This document shows positions 12,338 through 18,674 of a stretch of 18,674 bases of DNA, in pieces. Numbering within the stretch: the first letter of the stretch is position 1; each line of letters starts with the position of its first letter. The translations under genes and the position numbers were made by a program. Location: assembly GCA_963997925.1 (NCBI GenBank), contig CAXEOX010000056.1, positions 1-18,674 of the forward strand. The letters run 5' to 3'. Source of the stretch: UBA11650 sp963997925. GTDB lineage: Bacteria > Chloroflexota > Dehalococcoidia > Lucifugimonadales > UBA3495. The notes below the pieces were generated by a model. That model searched no databases. It was not told the origin of the DNA and worked only from the letters and a program-made list of their open reading frames with translations.

Positions 12338-13462
12338 CTACCCCCCGCTAAACCGCGCCGGGTCCAAGGCGTCCACTCCCGGCACCTCGGTACTTCCCTT
12401 AACCATCAGGTCTGCCAGGCCGTGACACATGCCGGTGCTCCAGAGGATGCCTTTGCGTCCGGATCCGGTGCCGACGTATAGATTCTCCCATCCGGGAACC
12501 TTCCCCACGATGGGCAATCCATCGGCGGATATGGGGCGCAGACAGGCGGTTTGCTGGACGAGTTCGGCGTCGGCCAGAGATGGGGCCATCTTCAGCAAGT
12601 CTCCCAAGATTTTGTCCCTGGCTTGGGTAGTGATGTTTTCGTCGAACCCCGCGTCTTCTTCCGTGGTGCCTGCCCAGATCAGACCATCGGGCTTGGAGGC
12701 GGCATAGCTACCATCGTAGTTCAGGGAAGCCCTCATGGGATCGGTAGTCAGCTGCAACCGAACAACTTGTCCCTTGAGGGGGCTCACCGGGAGTTTCACT
12801 CCGCACCAGCCGGCGGCCTGCTGAGACCAGGGCCCCACCGCTAAGACCACTGCGCCGGCTTCTAGTTGGCCGGTCTCTAACGTTACCCCGGTGCAACGCC
12901 CTCCTTGGCTTAGTAGGCCAGTTACCCGGCGTAAGAGAAATTCGGCGCCGAACTTTTCCGCGGCCTGCGCGGCGGCCAGATTGTAGCGGTAGGCCTCGAT
13001 CGCTCCGGTTCCCTGGGCATATGATGCGCCCAAGCACTCCGGATTGGTTCGCGGTTCCACTTTAAGAACGTCGGGTTGGTCCAACCATTCGACGTGGAAA
13101 CCTTTAATATCTTTTTGCCATTTGATTTCTTCTTTGGCTCGCCGAACCTCGGAATCGTCAAAGGCCAGTATCAACCGGTCCCGCAGATGGAATTGGGTGT
13201 CGACTCCCGACGCCTCTTCCAACTCCGGCGCCAAAGAAGCGTGACGCTCTAAGCACCAGACACTGAACCCCAGTAGTGGGTCGGGTATCCCGGCTCCCTC
13301 CAGCGGACCCAGTCCGCCAAAGGCGAATCCGGAAGCATGACTGCCCACGGAATCAGCCTCGATTATGGTTACTTTCAATCCCTCACGGGCCAGGAGGTAG
13401 GCCGTCAGGCAGCCGATTATGCCGCCTCCAACAACGATTACGTCGCGCCGGTCAGTTGCCAC
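12338..13462 (-). CDS. DAO-family FAD-dependent oxidoreductase (glycine/D-amino acid oxidase-like)
   Basis: A 374-residue flavoprotein. The N-terminal Rossmann motif V-V-G-G-G-I-I-G (10-17) with Glu35 at the end of the second strand binds FAD. S-H-A-S-G-F-A-F-G-G (41-50) is the DAO-type flavin segment, and the C-terminal R-P-I-S-A-D-G-L-P-I-V-G with Y-V-G-T-G-S-G-R-K-G closes the flavin site. It oxidises an amine or amino acid, perhaps glycine, sarcosine or a D-amino acid; the substrate cannot be read from sequence, and no thiG/thiS neighbour supports ThiO. The start is a GTG at 13460-13462 with TAGGAG about 10 bases upstream. The gene is convergent with hepT and downstream of vapBC, with its own ribosome binding site in a 60-base gap. 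Confidence 0.87.
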   Translation of the reverse strand: MATDRRDVIVVGGGIIGCLTAYLLAREGLKVTIIEADSVGSHASGFAFGGLGPLEGAGIPDPLLGFSVWCLERHASLAPELEEASGVDTQFHLRDRLILAFDDSEVRRAKEEIKWQKDIKGFHVEWLDQPDVLKVEPRTNPECLGASYAQGTGAIEAYRYNLAAAQAAEKFGAEFLLRRVTGLLSQGGRCTGVTLETGQLEAGAVVLAVGPWSQQAAGWCGVKLPVSPLKGQVVRLQLTTDPMRASLNYDGSYAASKPDGLIWAGTTEEDAGFDENITTQARDKILGDLLKMAPSLADAELVQQTACLRPISADGLPIVGKVPGWENLYVGTGSGRKGILWSTGMCHGLADLMVKGSTEVPGVDALDPARFSGG

Positions 13463-13522
13463 TATCGTAAACTCCTAAGAATCTTGTGTTGCGCCGCCGT
13501 TGGGTCCGATTCCAAGAAAGGC

Positions 13523-13918
13523 TCAACGAATCAATCTTATCTCGATACCAAGGGCCAAGCTTGCCCATTGCCGGTCGGCGGTAAGCACACCGTACCCCAA
13601 TCGCAGAGCCAGGGCAAGACAAGCCCGGTCGCCCAGCGAGAGACCTCCGGACCTAGTCAAAGGACGAAGCCTCGCAATCGTCCTAGCGTCGTCGGCGGTG
13701 ACTGGAAGCACTTCCAATCCTGAGAACAGGGCCCCTTCTGATTCCACCCCCTCAGCAATAGCGTCAGGATCCTCGCCCTCATCAGAGAACTTGGACAGAA
13801 CTTCAGCCCAATTGGCCGCGCTCACAACACTCACATCGGCCAGCGCATCGGACACTACATCCGCTCCCCGTTCGCCATGAAGGAAAGCCAGCACCGCCGA
13901 TGCGTCCAGCACCCACAT
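13523..13918 (-). CDS. vapC: VapC-like PIN-domain toxin
   Basis: A 131-residue PIN-domain ribonuclease. The acidic active-site residues are all present: Asp5 (V-L-D-A-S-A), Glu39 (N-W-A-E-V), Asp97 (L-G-D-R-A-C) and Asp115 (L-T-A-D-R-Q-W). VapC toxins cleave tRNA or rRNA until bound by VapB. The ATG lies one base after the stop of the AbrB-like antitoxin gene, in the standard antitoxin-toxin order. No truncation is visible. Confidence 0.92.
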   Translation of the reverse strand: MWVLDASAVLAFLHGERGADVVSDALADVSVVSAANWAEVLSKFSDEGEDPDAIAEGVESEGALFSGLEVLPVTADDARTIARLRPLTRSGGLSLGDRACLALALRLGYGVLTADRQWASLALGIEIRLIR

Positions 13919-13919
13919 G

Positions 13920-14165
13920 TTATTCCCTGGCCGCCTCTGCCCGTCTCTCTTGAATCAATTCGTCGGCTAAACTTCGGCCAGGCGCGATGTGCTTTAACAT
14001 ACCTTGAGCTCGCTTGATCGCCGCCCTACGAGTGAACACATGTATTTCATCATCTTTAAGCGACAAGATTAGCTCATCACCGACCTTAACGCCCAGGGCT
14101 TCGCGAAATTCGGCGGGCAAGACGATTCTGCCACCTTGTCCCAACTTTGTCTTTATGTTGTCCAT
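13920..14165 (-). CDS. vapB: VapB-like AbrB/MazE-type antitoxin
   Basis: An 81-residue protein with an N-terminal swapped-hairpin AbrB DNA-binding domain (about residues 3-47: L-G-Q-G-G-R-I-V-L-P-A-E-F-R-E-A-L-G). A basic, helical C-terminal tail S-L-A-D-E-L-I-Q-E-R-R-A-E typically inserts into the VapC active site. The open frame extends upstream to 14306, but the ATG at 14163-14165 has GAGGTG 5 bases upstream and starts M-D-N-I-K-T-K-L, matching the domain edge. It should repress its own operon together with VapC. The likely promoter lies in the AT-rich TATATTTATA just upstream. Confidence 0.9.
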   Translation of the reverse strand: MDNIKTKLGQGGRIVLPAEFREALGVKVGDELILSLKDDEIHVFTRRAAIKRAQGMLKHIAPGRSLADELIQERRAEAARE

Positions 14166-14291
14166 GTGCCACCTCGCTATAAATATACCATTTCGATTTC
14201 CAATGGCATACCCATCCCATCGCCCTGTTCGCCGACTCACAGCGACAAACCCCAATCCTCTATCCACTAGCCACGTCAAACACACCGGGTG

Positions 14292-14297
14292 TACAAT
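14292..14297 (+). promoter_or_regulatory. Candidate -10 element of the haloalkane dehalogenase gene
   Basis: TACAAT preceded by TG and followed by CCC matches the -10 context of the promoter at 17607. No good -35 is seen. Transcription would begin about 26 bases before the ATG at 14330. Confidence 0.4.
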
Positions 14298-14329
14298 CCC
14301 ATCCACTCCCGCGCCTAGTCCAATCTATT

Positions 14330-15211
14330 ATGAACAACAACCCAATCTCCCCAATCGACCCCTTCCAACGCCGGTCCGTCACCGTTTCCGGAACGGATAT
14401 CTCCTATATAGACGTTGGAGTGGGGGATCCCATCGTGTTTCTCCATGGCAACCCGACTTCGTCCTACCTATGGCGAAACGTGATACCCCACGTGCGCCAT
14501 CTGGGACGCTGCCTGGCTCCCGACTTGGTGGGCATGGGACAGTCTGGCAAGGCAAAAGACGGGAACTACCGTTTCTCCGACCACATGAAGCACTTGGACT
14601 CCTGGTTCGACACGGTGGCGCTGGACCGCAATATCACCCTGGTCGTCCACGATTGGGGGTCCGCCCTGGGGTTCCACTGGGCCCATCGGCACCTGATCAA
14701 GATGAAAGCAATCGTTTACATGGAAGCCATCGTCCGTCCCATGACATGGGACGAATGGCCCGAGTCGGCGAGGTCGATCTTCCAAGCTATCCGGTCGCCG
14801 GCCGGTAATGAGATGATTCTGGACAGAAACCTATTCGTGGACCGCATCCTTCCGGCCAGCGTGATACGCGGCCTTACTCCGGAAGAGATGGATGTCTACC
14901 GCAAGCCCTACCTGGAGCCCGGAGAATCAAGGCGGCCTACCCTAACCTGGCCCAGGGAAATACCCCTGGACGGACAGCCCGCCGATGTAACCTCAATGGT
15001 GGCTGGCTATTCCCGGTGGCTGTCGGTCAGTGATCTTCCCAAGCTGTTCATCAACGCCGACCCGGGGGTGATTCTCGTTGGCGCCCAAAGAGAGTTCTGC
15101 CGTGCTTGGCCCAATCAGGAAGAGGTAACCGTTCAGGGGACCCATATCATACAGGAAGACTCTCCCGACGAGATAGGCCAAGCTATCGCCCAATGGTACG
15201 AAGAGTTGTGA
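14330..15211 (+). CDS. dhaA: Haloalkane dehalogenase (HLD-II type)
   Basis: A 293-residue alpha/beta-hydrolase that hydrolyses carbon-halogen bonds to an alcohol and halide. The catalytic set is complete: nucleophile Asp108 in V-V-H-D-W-G, Glu132 in Y-M-E-A-I, and His272 in G-T-H-I-I-Q-E-D. The halide-stabilising pair is Asn41 (H-G-N-P-T-S-S) and Trp109. The Asp-His-Glu plus Asn-Trp combination is the HLD-II signature of DhaA/LinB. A helical cap spans about 135-215. The ATG at 14330 has no Shine-Dalgarno; the predicted leader is short. It is transcribed divergently from vapBC, and its stop codon overlaps a small membrane ORF. Substrate range cannot be read from the sequence. Confidence 0.94.
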   Translation: MNNNPISPIDPFQRRSVTVSGTDISYIDVGVGDPIVFLHGNPTSSYLWRNVIPHVRHLGRCLAPDLVGMGQSGKAKDGNYRFSDHMKHLDSWFDTVALDRNITLVVHDWGSALGFHWAHRHLIKMKAIVYMEAIVRPMTWDEWPESARSIFQAIRSPAGNEMILDRNLFVDRILPASVIRGLTPEEMDVYRKPYLEPGESRRPTLTWPREIPLDGQPADVTSMVAGYSRWLSVSDLPKLFINADPGVILVGAQREFCRAWPNQEEVTVQGTHIIQEDSPDEIGQAIAQWYEEL

Positions 15212-15354
15212 GAGTTCCCTGCCTAATCATCGCCATCGCCGTGACATTGCTGTTTATTACCCTGATGGTCACGTGCCGTACGATTGGGCTACCGCTCGCG
15301 GACGACACCACTGTCACTAGCCACCAGGAAGCGCCGCTGTCAACCGAACGCTGA
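15208..15354 (+). CDS. Possible small membrane protein coupled to haloalkane dehalogenase
   Basis: A 48-codon open frame starts at a GTG whose last two bases and next base form the dehalogenase stop (GTGA). An ATG at 15193 in the same frame would give 53 residues and a 19-base overlap. After a basic start (V-R-V-P-C) a single strongly hydrophobic stretch L-I-I-A-I-A-V-T-L-L-F-I-T-L-M-V forms one membrane helix, followed by a polar tail. A V-T-C at the helix end is a poor lipobox. No ribosome binding site is convincing, so translation would depend on coupling. It ends 8 bases before the convergent yraN. Confidence 0.4.
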   Translation: MRVPCLIIAIAVTLLFITLMVTCRTIGLPLADDTTVTSHQEAPLSTER

Positions 15355-15362
15355 CCTAGACC

Positions 15363-15731
15363 CTACTCCTCAACGGCATGGCGAAGGTGGGCTATGTCTT
15401 GTACTCGATGGTCACCGTCTAACCTGATAGCAATCAAGTCGATTCGCCATTCAGATTCCTCTTGACCGTGCTGCTGCAGGTAGTCCTAGGCAGTGGCGAT
15501 CAACCGCCGAGCCTTGGCCGCAGTGACAGATTCCTCAGGAGTGCCATACTCGGCCCCGCGCCGGGTTCGGACCTCGACGAACACCAATTCGTCTCCTTCC
15601 TGGGCCACGATGTCCACTTCACCCCAGCGGCACCGGTAGTTGGCGTCGAGCAACCGGTAGCCTTTCTCTTGAAGAAACCGGCCCGCCACTCCTTCTCCCC
15701 ATTTGCCCAGGCGGATGCGAGGCGTCGTCAA
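15363..15731 (-). pseudogene. yraN: yraN (UPF0102 nuclease-like) interrupted by an in-frame amber codon
   Basis: YraN proteins are about 120 residues with a restriction-endonuclease/Holliday-junction-resolvase-like fold. Residues 1-81 carry the core: G-K-W-G-E-G-V-A, R-W-G-E-V-D-I-V-A and V-F-V-E-V-R-T-R. A TAG (15488-15486) then replaces codon 82. Translation beyond it in the same frame gives D-Y-L-Q-Q-H-G, W-R-I-D-L-I-A-I-R-L and D-I-A-H-L-R-H-A-V-E-E, the expected family C-terminus, ending in TAG at 15363-15365. The whole frame is 122 codons plus stop. A single substitution such as CAG to TAG explains it. The start is TTG at 15731, one base after the rnhB stop, with AAGGG upstream. The catalytic acids lie before the stop, so a truncated protein might still fold, but loss of the C-terminal strand and helix makes this doubtful. 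Confidence 0.85.
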
Positions 15732-15732
15732 C

Positions 15733-16368
15733 CTAGCCCTTACCCAACGCCTTGGCGGCCGACCGGACGGGCGCGAAGGAATGTCGGTGGATGACGCAGG
15801 GGCCTTTCTCTTTCAATCCGGCCATGTGGCGGGCAGTGCCATAACCTTTGTTCTTAGCGAAGTCGTAGCCGGGATATATGGAGTCCGCCTCCTCCATCAT
15901 CCGGTCGCGAGCCACCTTGGCGACGTTGGACGCTGCGGCTATGGAGTAGCTGACGCCGTCTCCACCCACCACCGGCCGGAAAGGAATAAGGCAATCCCGG
16001 ATATGAACAAAGTCCAGCAGCAGAAAGGAAGGGGACAGCGGCAGGTTGGCAACCGCCTGCATCATCGCTTGAATGTTGGCCGGGCCGATGCCGATGCGGT
16101 CTATCTCTTCGGGACCGACCTGGCCTACCCCGACAGCCAAGGCGTGAATCTCCACCAGTTCGACCACCTTCTCGCGCCGGGCGGGAGTGAGCTTCTTGCT
16201 GTCGTCCAGTTGGGCCAACCACGGTTCCGACCCAGTTAATCCCAAGGGCAGAACAACGGCGGCGGCAACCACGGGACCAGCCAAGGGCCCCCGGCCAACC
16301 TCGTCCACACCGGCCACGAGAGAGTATCCCTGTTGATGTAGCCCCAGCTCCAGCGATAGGTCGGGCAC
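15733..16368 (-). CDS. rnhB: Ribonuclease HII
   Basis: RNase HII removes ribonucleotides from DNA and cleaves RNA in RNA-DNA hybrids. With the GTG start at 16366-16368 it has 211 residues, beginning V-P-D-L-S-L-E-L-G. The metal site is Asp22 and Glu23 in V-D-E-V-G-R-G, the aspartate in L-L-L-D-F-V-H and the aspartate in A-K-V-A-R-D-R-M; D-D-S-K-K-L is also conserved. The open frame extends upstream into mnmA; another GTG at 16434 with AAGGAG 9 bases upstream would give 233 residues, overlapping mnmA by 59 bases. The shorter start fits the family length and lies 7 bases past the mnmA stop. It is the middle gene of mnmA-rnhB-yraN. Confidence 0.94.
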   Translation of the reverse strand: MPDLSLELGLHQQGYSLVAGVDEVGRGPLAGPVVAAAVVLPLGLTGSEPWLAQLDDSKKLTPARREKVVELVEIHALAVGVGQVGPEEIDRIGIGPANIQAMMQAVANLPLSPSFLLLDFVHIRDCLIPFRPVVGGDGVSYSIAAASNVAKVARDRMMEEADSIYPGYDFAKNKGYGTARHMAGLKEKGPCVIHRHSFAPVRSAAKALGKG

Positions 16369-16375
16369 GGCCCGC

Positions 16376-17506
16376 TCATCCGGAGATGGGCTCTTTGGCA
16401 GGGTTGCTAGACACCCCCTGCCAAAGGGCTTCACTGCTTGTGTCTCCTTCGATGATGCCACCTCCCACCAACACGTCATCCTGATAAAAAACTGCTGCCT
16501 GACCCGGAGTCAAGGCACGCTGGGGTTCTTCGAAACAGACCGCCGCTCCGTCGCCTTGAGGGTATAGAACCGCAGGGGCTTCATGAGCCTTGTACCGTAT
16601 CTTTACTGTAACTTTGATCGGACCGCTGGGTGGCGTACCCAACGTGTAATTGACTTGGGATGTCCACATACGGTTCCCATAAAGGGCCTCTTCCGGTCCC
16701 ACCACAACCCTGTGGGCTTCAGCGTCGATCCGAATGACGTAGATTGGCTCTCCGGAATGGACGCCCAGGCCCCGCCGCTGTCCCACGGTGAAAAACTCGA
16801 TGCCCTTATGCTCGCCTAGGACAGCCCCGTCCACGTCTACAATCTCTCCCGGGATCGATGTAACCTGCTGCTTCAAGTAAGCCTTGTAGTCGCCGAGAGG
16901 AATGAAACAGATGTCCTGGCTGTCCGGCTTCTCCGCGTTTATGAAACCCGCTTCCAGAGCCATCTCTCGAATCGCCTTCTTGGTGTAGGCGCCCACCGGC
17001 ATCAGGGTGCGGGACAAATCGTCCTGCCCCATACCGAACAACACGTAGGACTGGTCTTTGGAGGCGTCGACTCCTTTCTTAAGCACCCACCCATCGCCGG
17101 TGTGGCCGATCTGAGCGTAATGCCCGGTGGCCACGTACTTGGCTTGTAGCGCCACGGCTCGGTTCATCAAGAAATTGAACTTTATCTTGTCGTTACAAGC
17201 GATGCACGGGTGGGGGGTTCGTCCGTTGCTGTACTCTCGGCAGAAGTAGTCTATGACGTGTTCCTGAAACTCCCGCTGTACGTTGAGGACGTAGTGGGGA
17301 ATGCCTAGAGTTCGGCAGACCATCCGAGCGTCTTCCACGTCGTCAAGCGTGCAGCAACCCTGGTAGGACGGCGGCAGGTTTGCCTCGTCCAGGCTGTACA
17401 GCTTCATGGTTACGCCGACCACGTCGAACCCCTGCCGCTGTAGCAACAGGGCAGCCACCGACGAGTCCACGCCGCCGCTCATGGCGACAACTACTCTTTC
17501 CATCAT
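16376..17506 (-). CDS. mnmA: tRNA-specific 2-thiouridylase
   Basis: MnmA activates U34 of tRNA-Lys, -Glu and -Gln with ATP and adds sulfur to make s2U. The N-terminal P-loop-like A-M-S-G-G-V-D-S-S (residues 8-16) binds ATP. The catalytic cysteines are Cys104 (I-A-C-N-D-K-I-K-F) and Cys200 (D-S-Q-D-I-C-F-I), the usual pair. The G-Q-R-R-G-L-G-V motif and C-terminal beta-barrel match the family. The open frame begins at a GTG 17524, but the ATG at 17504-17506 (or the next codon) has GAGG 6 bases upstream and lies after the likely transcription start from 17525-17553, so it is preferred. It leads the mnmA-rnhB-yraN operon. Confidence 0.95.
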   Translation of the reverse strand: MMERVVVAMSGGVDSSVAALLLQRQGFDVVGVTMKLYSLDEANLPPSYQGCCTLDDVEDARMVCRTLGIPHYVLNVQREFQEHVIDYFCREYSNGRTPHPCIACNDKIKFNFLMNRAVALQAKYVATGHYAQIGHTGDGWVLKKGVDASKDQSYVLFGMGQDDLSRTLMPVGAYTKKAIREMALEAGFINAEKPDSQDICFIPLGDYKAYLKQQVTSIPGEIVDVDGAVLGEHKGIEFFTVGQRRGLGVHSGEPIYVIRIDAEAHRVVVGPEEALYGNRMWTSQVNYTLGTPPSGPIKVTVKIRYKAHEAPAVLYPQGDGAAVCFEEPQRALTPGQAAVFYQDDVLVGGGIIEGDTSSEALWQGVSSNPAKEPISG

Positions 17507-17524
17507 CAACAACCTCGAATACAC

Positions 17525-17553
17525 AGCCTAGCATGATGCCAAGTGGGACTCAA
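17525..17553 (-). promoter_or_regulatory. mnmA operon promoter
   Basis: On the minus strand TTGAGT (17553-17548) and TAGGCT (17530-17525) are 17 bases apart, with TGC before the -10 (extended -10). The predicted start near 17518 rules out the upstream GTG as the mnmA start. Confidence 0.5.
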
Positions 17554-17583
17554 TAGCGGCGCTGGCAGTGAGCCAAGCCTCGA

Positions 17584-17612
17584 TTGACACCGACTCAAGG
17601 CCTGGCTACAAT
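17584..17612 (+). promoter_or_regulatory. Promoter of the zinc-ribbon/DUF2752 pair
   Basis: TTGACA (17584-17589), 17 bases and TACAAT (17607-17612) match the sigma70 consensus at 11 of 12 positions. The downstream context CCCGCTG is shared with the promoter at 18540-18568. It is divergent from the mnmA promoter and gives a leader of about 55 bases. Confidence 0.75.
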
Positions 17613-17672
17613 CCCGCTGCCAACAGGTATGGAATCACTCAGTCATCCGGCCATTAATGTTGCGGAGAAGAT

Positions 17673-18041
17673 ATGAGTCAACGTAGAGCCTCCAGCGGGG
17701 GTGGCAATTTCTGCATCAACTGCGGACGAAGCCTTGGCGGTGGCCAACGATTCTGTCCTGGGTGCGGCACTGAGGCCCAGCCAGCGGCATCTCCCCCGGA
17801 CCAAGAGGCTACTTCAACTACTGATATCCCTATTCATGCCGGGCATCAAGGAGCAAACTTTTCTTGCCCATTCTGCCATACAGATAGTCCACCTGTAATG
17901 AAGAGGAAAATCTCTATGGCGGGTTGGGCAGTTTTCGTAGTACTACTTCTGGTGGACTTCATCTTGTCACCGTTAGCCTTTCTGATCAGAGAAGATTATC
18001 GAAGCTGTAGCGTGTGCGGAAATCGGATAGGTTTCGTATAG
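17673..18041 (+). CDS. Zinc-ribbon protein with a LITAF-like CxxC-helix-CxxC domain
   Basis: A 122-residue protein. The N-terminal zinc ribbon (about 13-33) is F-C-I-N-C-G-R-S-L and R-F-C-P-G-C-G-T. A second pair, C-P-F-C (about 65-68) and C-S-V-C-G (about 112-116), flanks a hydrophobic helix (A-G-W-A-V-F-V-V-L-L-L-V-D-F-I, about 83-105). A C-x-x-C, membrane-inserting helix and C-x-x-C is the layout of the LITAF domain, in which the two pairs bind one zinc and the helix dips into the bilayer. The linker between the two zinc modules is rich in Pro, Ala and Thr. The ATG has GGAGAA just upstream. It begins a two-gene unit with the DUF2752 gene 13 bases downstream. The function is unknown; membrane-associated zinc binding is inferred. 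Confidence 0.78.
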   Translation: MSQRRASSGGGNFCINCGRSLGGGQRFCPGCGTEAQPAASPPDQEATSTTDIPIHAGHQGANFSCPFCHTDSPPVMKRKISMAGWAVFVVLLLVDFILSPLAFLIREDYRSCSVCGNRIGFV

Positions 18042-18054
18042 ATCCGCAAACAGT

Positions 18055-18423
18055 ATGAGGATTGTCTACGGACTTTCAGCTGTTCTATGGGTGCTCTATT
18101 TGGTGCTAGCCGCCACGTGGCAGCCTGGCTGGATGCCGGACATTTCTCTTATGCGGCGGATAACCACATTCGAATGTCCTCTTAACGGCCTCACCCGCAG
18201 TATCTTCGCTGTCGCCCATGGCGAAATTATCGCAGCGTTTCGACTAAACCCGATGTTCCCAGTTTACGTCGCAATCTTGGGCTACCTTATCGTCACCACC
18301 ACCAGGTTGTCTTTTGGATTCATAGATTCGGTGAATGCCAAACCCATTCTAGCTGTGACAGCCGCAACGATAGGATTAACTATCATCGTCAAATTCATTG
18401 ATGGATGGGACCTTCGGCACTAA
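18055..18423 (+). CDS. DUF2752 membrane protein
   Basis: A 122-residue protein with three or four hydrophobic helices (about 4-22, 50-62, 68-85 and 97-115). The family signature is F-E-C-P-L-N-G-L-T-R-S followed by G-E-I-I-A-A-F-R-L-N-P; normally this reads C-P-x-C-G-x-T-R, so the second cysteine is replaced by asparagine (position 44) and only Cys41 remains. If the pair binds metal or forms a disulfide in the family, that cannot happen here. No good ribosome binding site precedes the ATG, and with only 13 bases after the previous stop it probably relies on reinitiation. The family's function is unknown. Confidence 0.85.
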   Translation: MRIVYGLSAVLWVLYLVLAATWQPGWMPDISLMRRITTFECPLNGLTRSIFAVAHGEIIAAFRLNPMFPVYVAILGYLIVTTTRLSFGFIDSVNAKPILAVTAATIGLTIIVKFIDGWDLRH

Positions 18424-18539
18424 CGCCTTTAATCTTGCTATTTCGTTCAATCGCCGCGGACGAGGCACTGAACATCGGCAGTTCCATCGCAGTAAAGTCC
18501 TTTTCGACAAGGTTCCATTTGGACGCGCACGATTTCTAA

Positions 18540-18568
18540 TTGACACTCCTCGGCAGGCTGACTACAAT
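18540..18568 (+). promoter_or_regulatory. Promoter directed out of the window
   Basis: TTGACA (18540-18545), 17 bases and TACAAT (18563-18568), then CCCGCTG, nearly repeat the promoter at 17584-17612. No convincing coding region follows within the remaining 106 bases, so its gene or small RNA lies at or beyond the right edge. Bases 18424-18539 hold nothing recognisable. Confidence 0.6.
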
Positions 18569-18674
18569 CCCGCTGAAACCTGTCCGTACACCGATGGCAA
18601 ATCACGATGTGCTGATAGCCGTTGGATCTATCTCAAATTTTTGTGGCTAGTGTCAACCTTAACGTAGTTTGATT

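Noticed and set aside
15486..15488. Amber codon read as an amino acid by an altered genetic code
   Set aside because: TAG is the evident stop of many intact genes in the same window.
18398..18667. 89-codon plus-strand frame at the right edge
   Set aside because: It begins inside the DUF2752 gene, lacks a ribosome binding site and motifs, and spans a good promoter.
1..18674. CRISPR array, insertion sequence, prophage or integron
   Set aside because: No regularly spaced direct repeats, transposase, integrase or phage genes are visible on either strand.

Overview
The window is a gene-dense, moderately GC-rich bacterial chromosome segment made of housekeeping operons with small accessory islands between them. 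The combination of a FdxA-type 7-iron ferredoxin, an actinobacterial/chloroflexi-style HemQ-like protein, a cytoplasmic NHL propeller protein, a DUF2089 regulator and a haloalkane dehalogenase fits a free-living Chloroflexota (Dehalococcoidia/SAR202-like) genome. That placement is inferred from gene content; no rRNA is present to confirm it. TAG is used as a normal stop by many genes here, so the standard bacterial code applies.

Region 1 (1-4500, minus strand): miaB (tRNA ms2i6A synthase), nadA and nadC (de novo NAD synthesis) and a carboxymuconolactone decarboxylase-family gene form one co-directional run, with tRNA-Ser(GCU) just upstream. Region 2 (4500-7180): a tandem-promoter Lrp/AsnC regulator and a 7Fe ferredoxin on the plus strand face a HemQ-like/VOC gene pair on the minus strand; a strong bidirectional terminator separates them. 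Region 3 (7320-8505): a three-gene plus-strand cassette encodes a DUF2089-like HTH protein without its zinc ribbon, a small membrane protein and a SHOCT-like/YvlB-N-like protein. Region 4 (8560-11440): an NHL-repeat protein, a HAD phosphatase and a ComB-like phosphatase are separated by two different palindromic repeat elements.

Region 5 (11550-14330): two toxin-antitoxin modules, MntA/HepT (plus) and VapB/VapC (minus), flank a DAO-family FAD oxidoreductase. Region 6 (14290-15354): a haloalkane dehalogenase with a complete HLD-II catalytic set has a small membrane ORF coupled to its stop codon. Region 7 (15363-17506, minus): mnmA, rnhB and yraN form an RNA/DNA maintenance operon; yraN is interrupted by an in-frame amber codon although its C-terminal half is otherwise intact. 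Region 8 (17584-18674, plus): a zinc-ribbon protein with a LITAF-like arrangement is followed by a DUF2752 membrane protein, then a second copy of the same promoter type facing out of the window.

The observations most worth following are the yraN nonsense codon, the DUF2089/membrane/SHOCT cassette with matching helical motifs in its first and last proteins, the LITAF-like/DUF2752 pair, and a recurrent TACAAT -10 promoter element. I did not find a clear-cut new defence or biosynthetic system.
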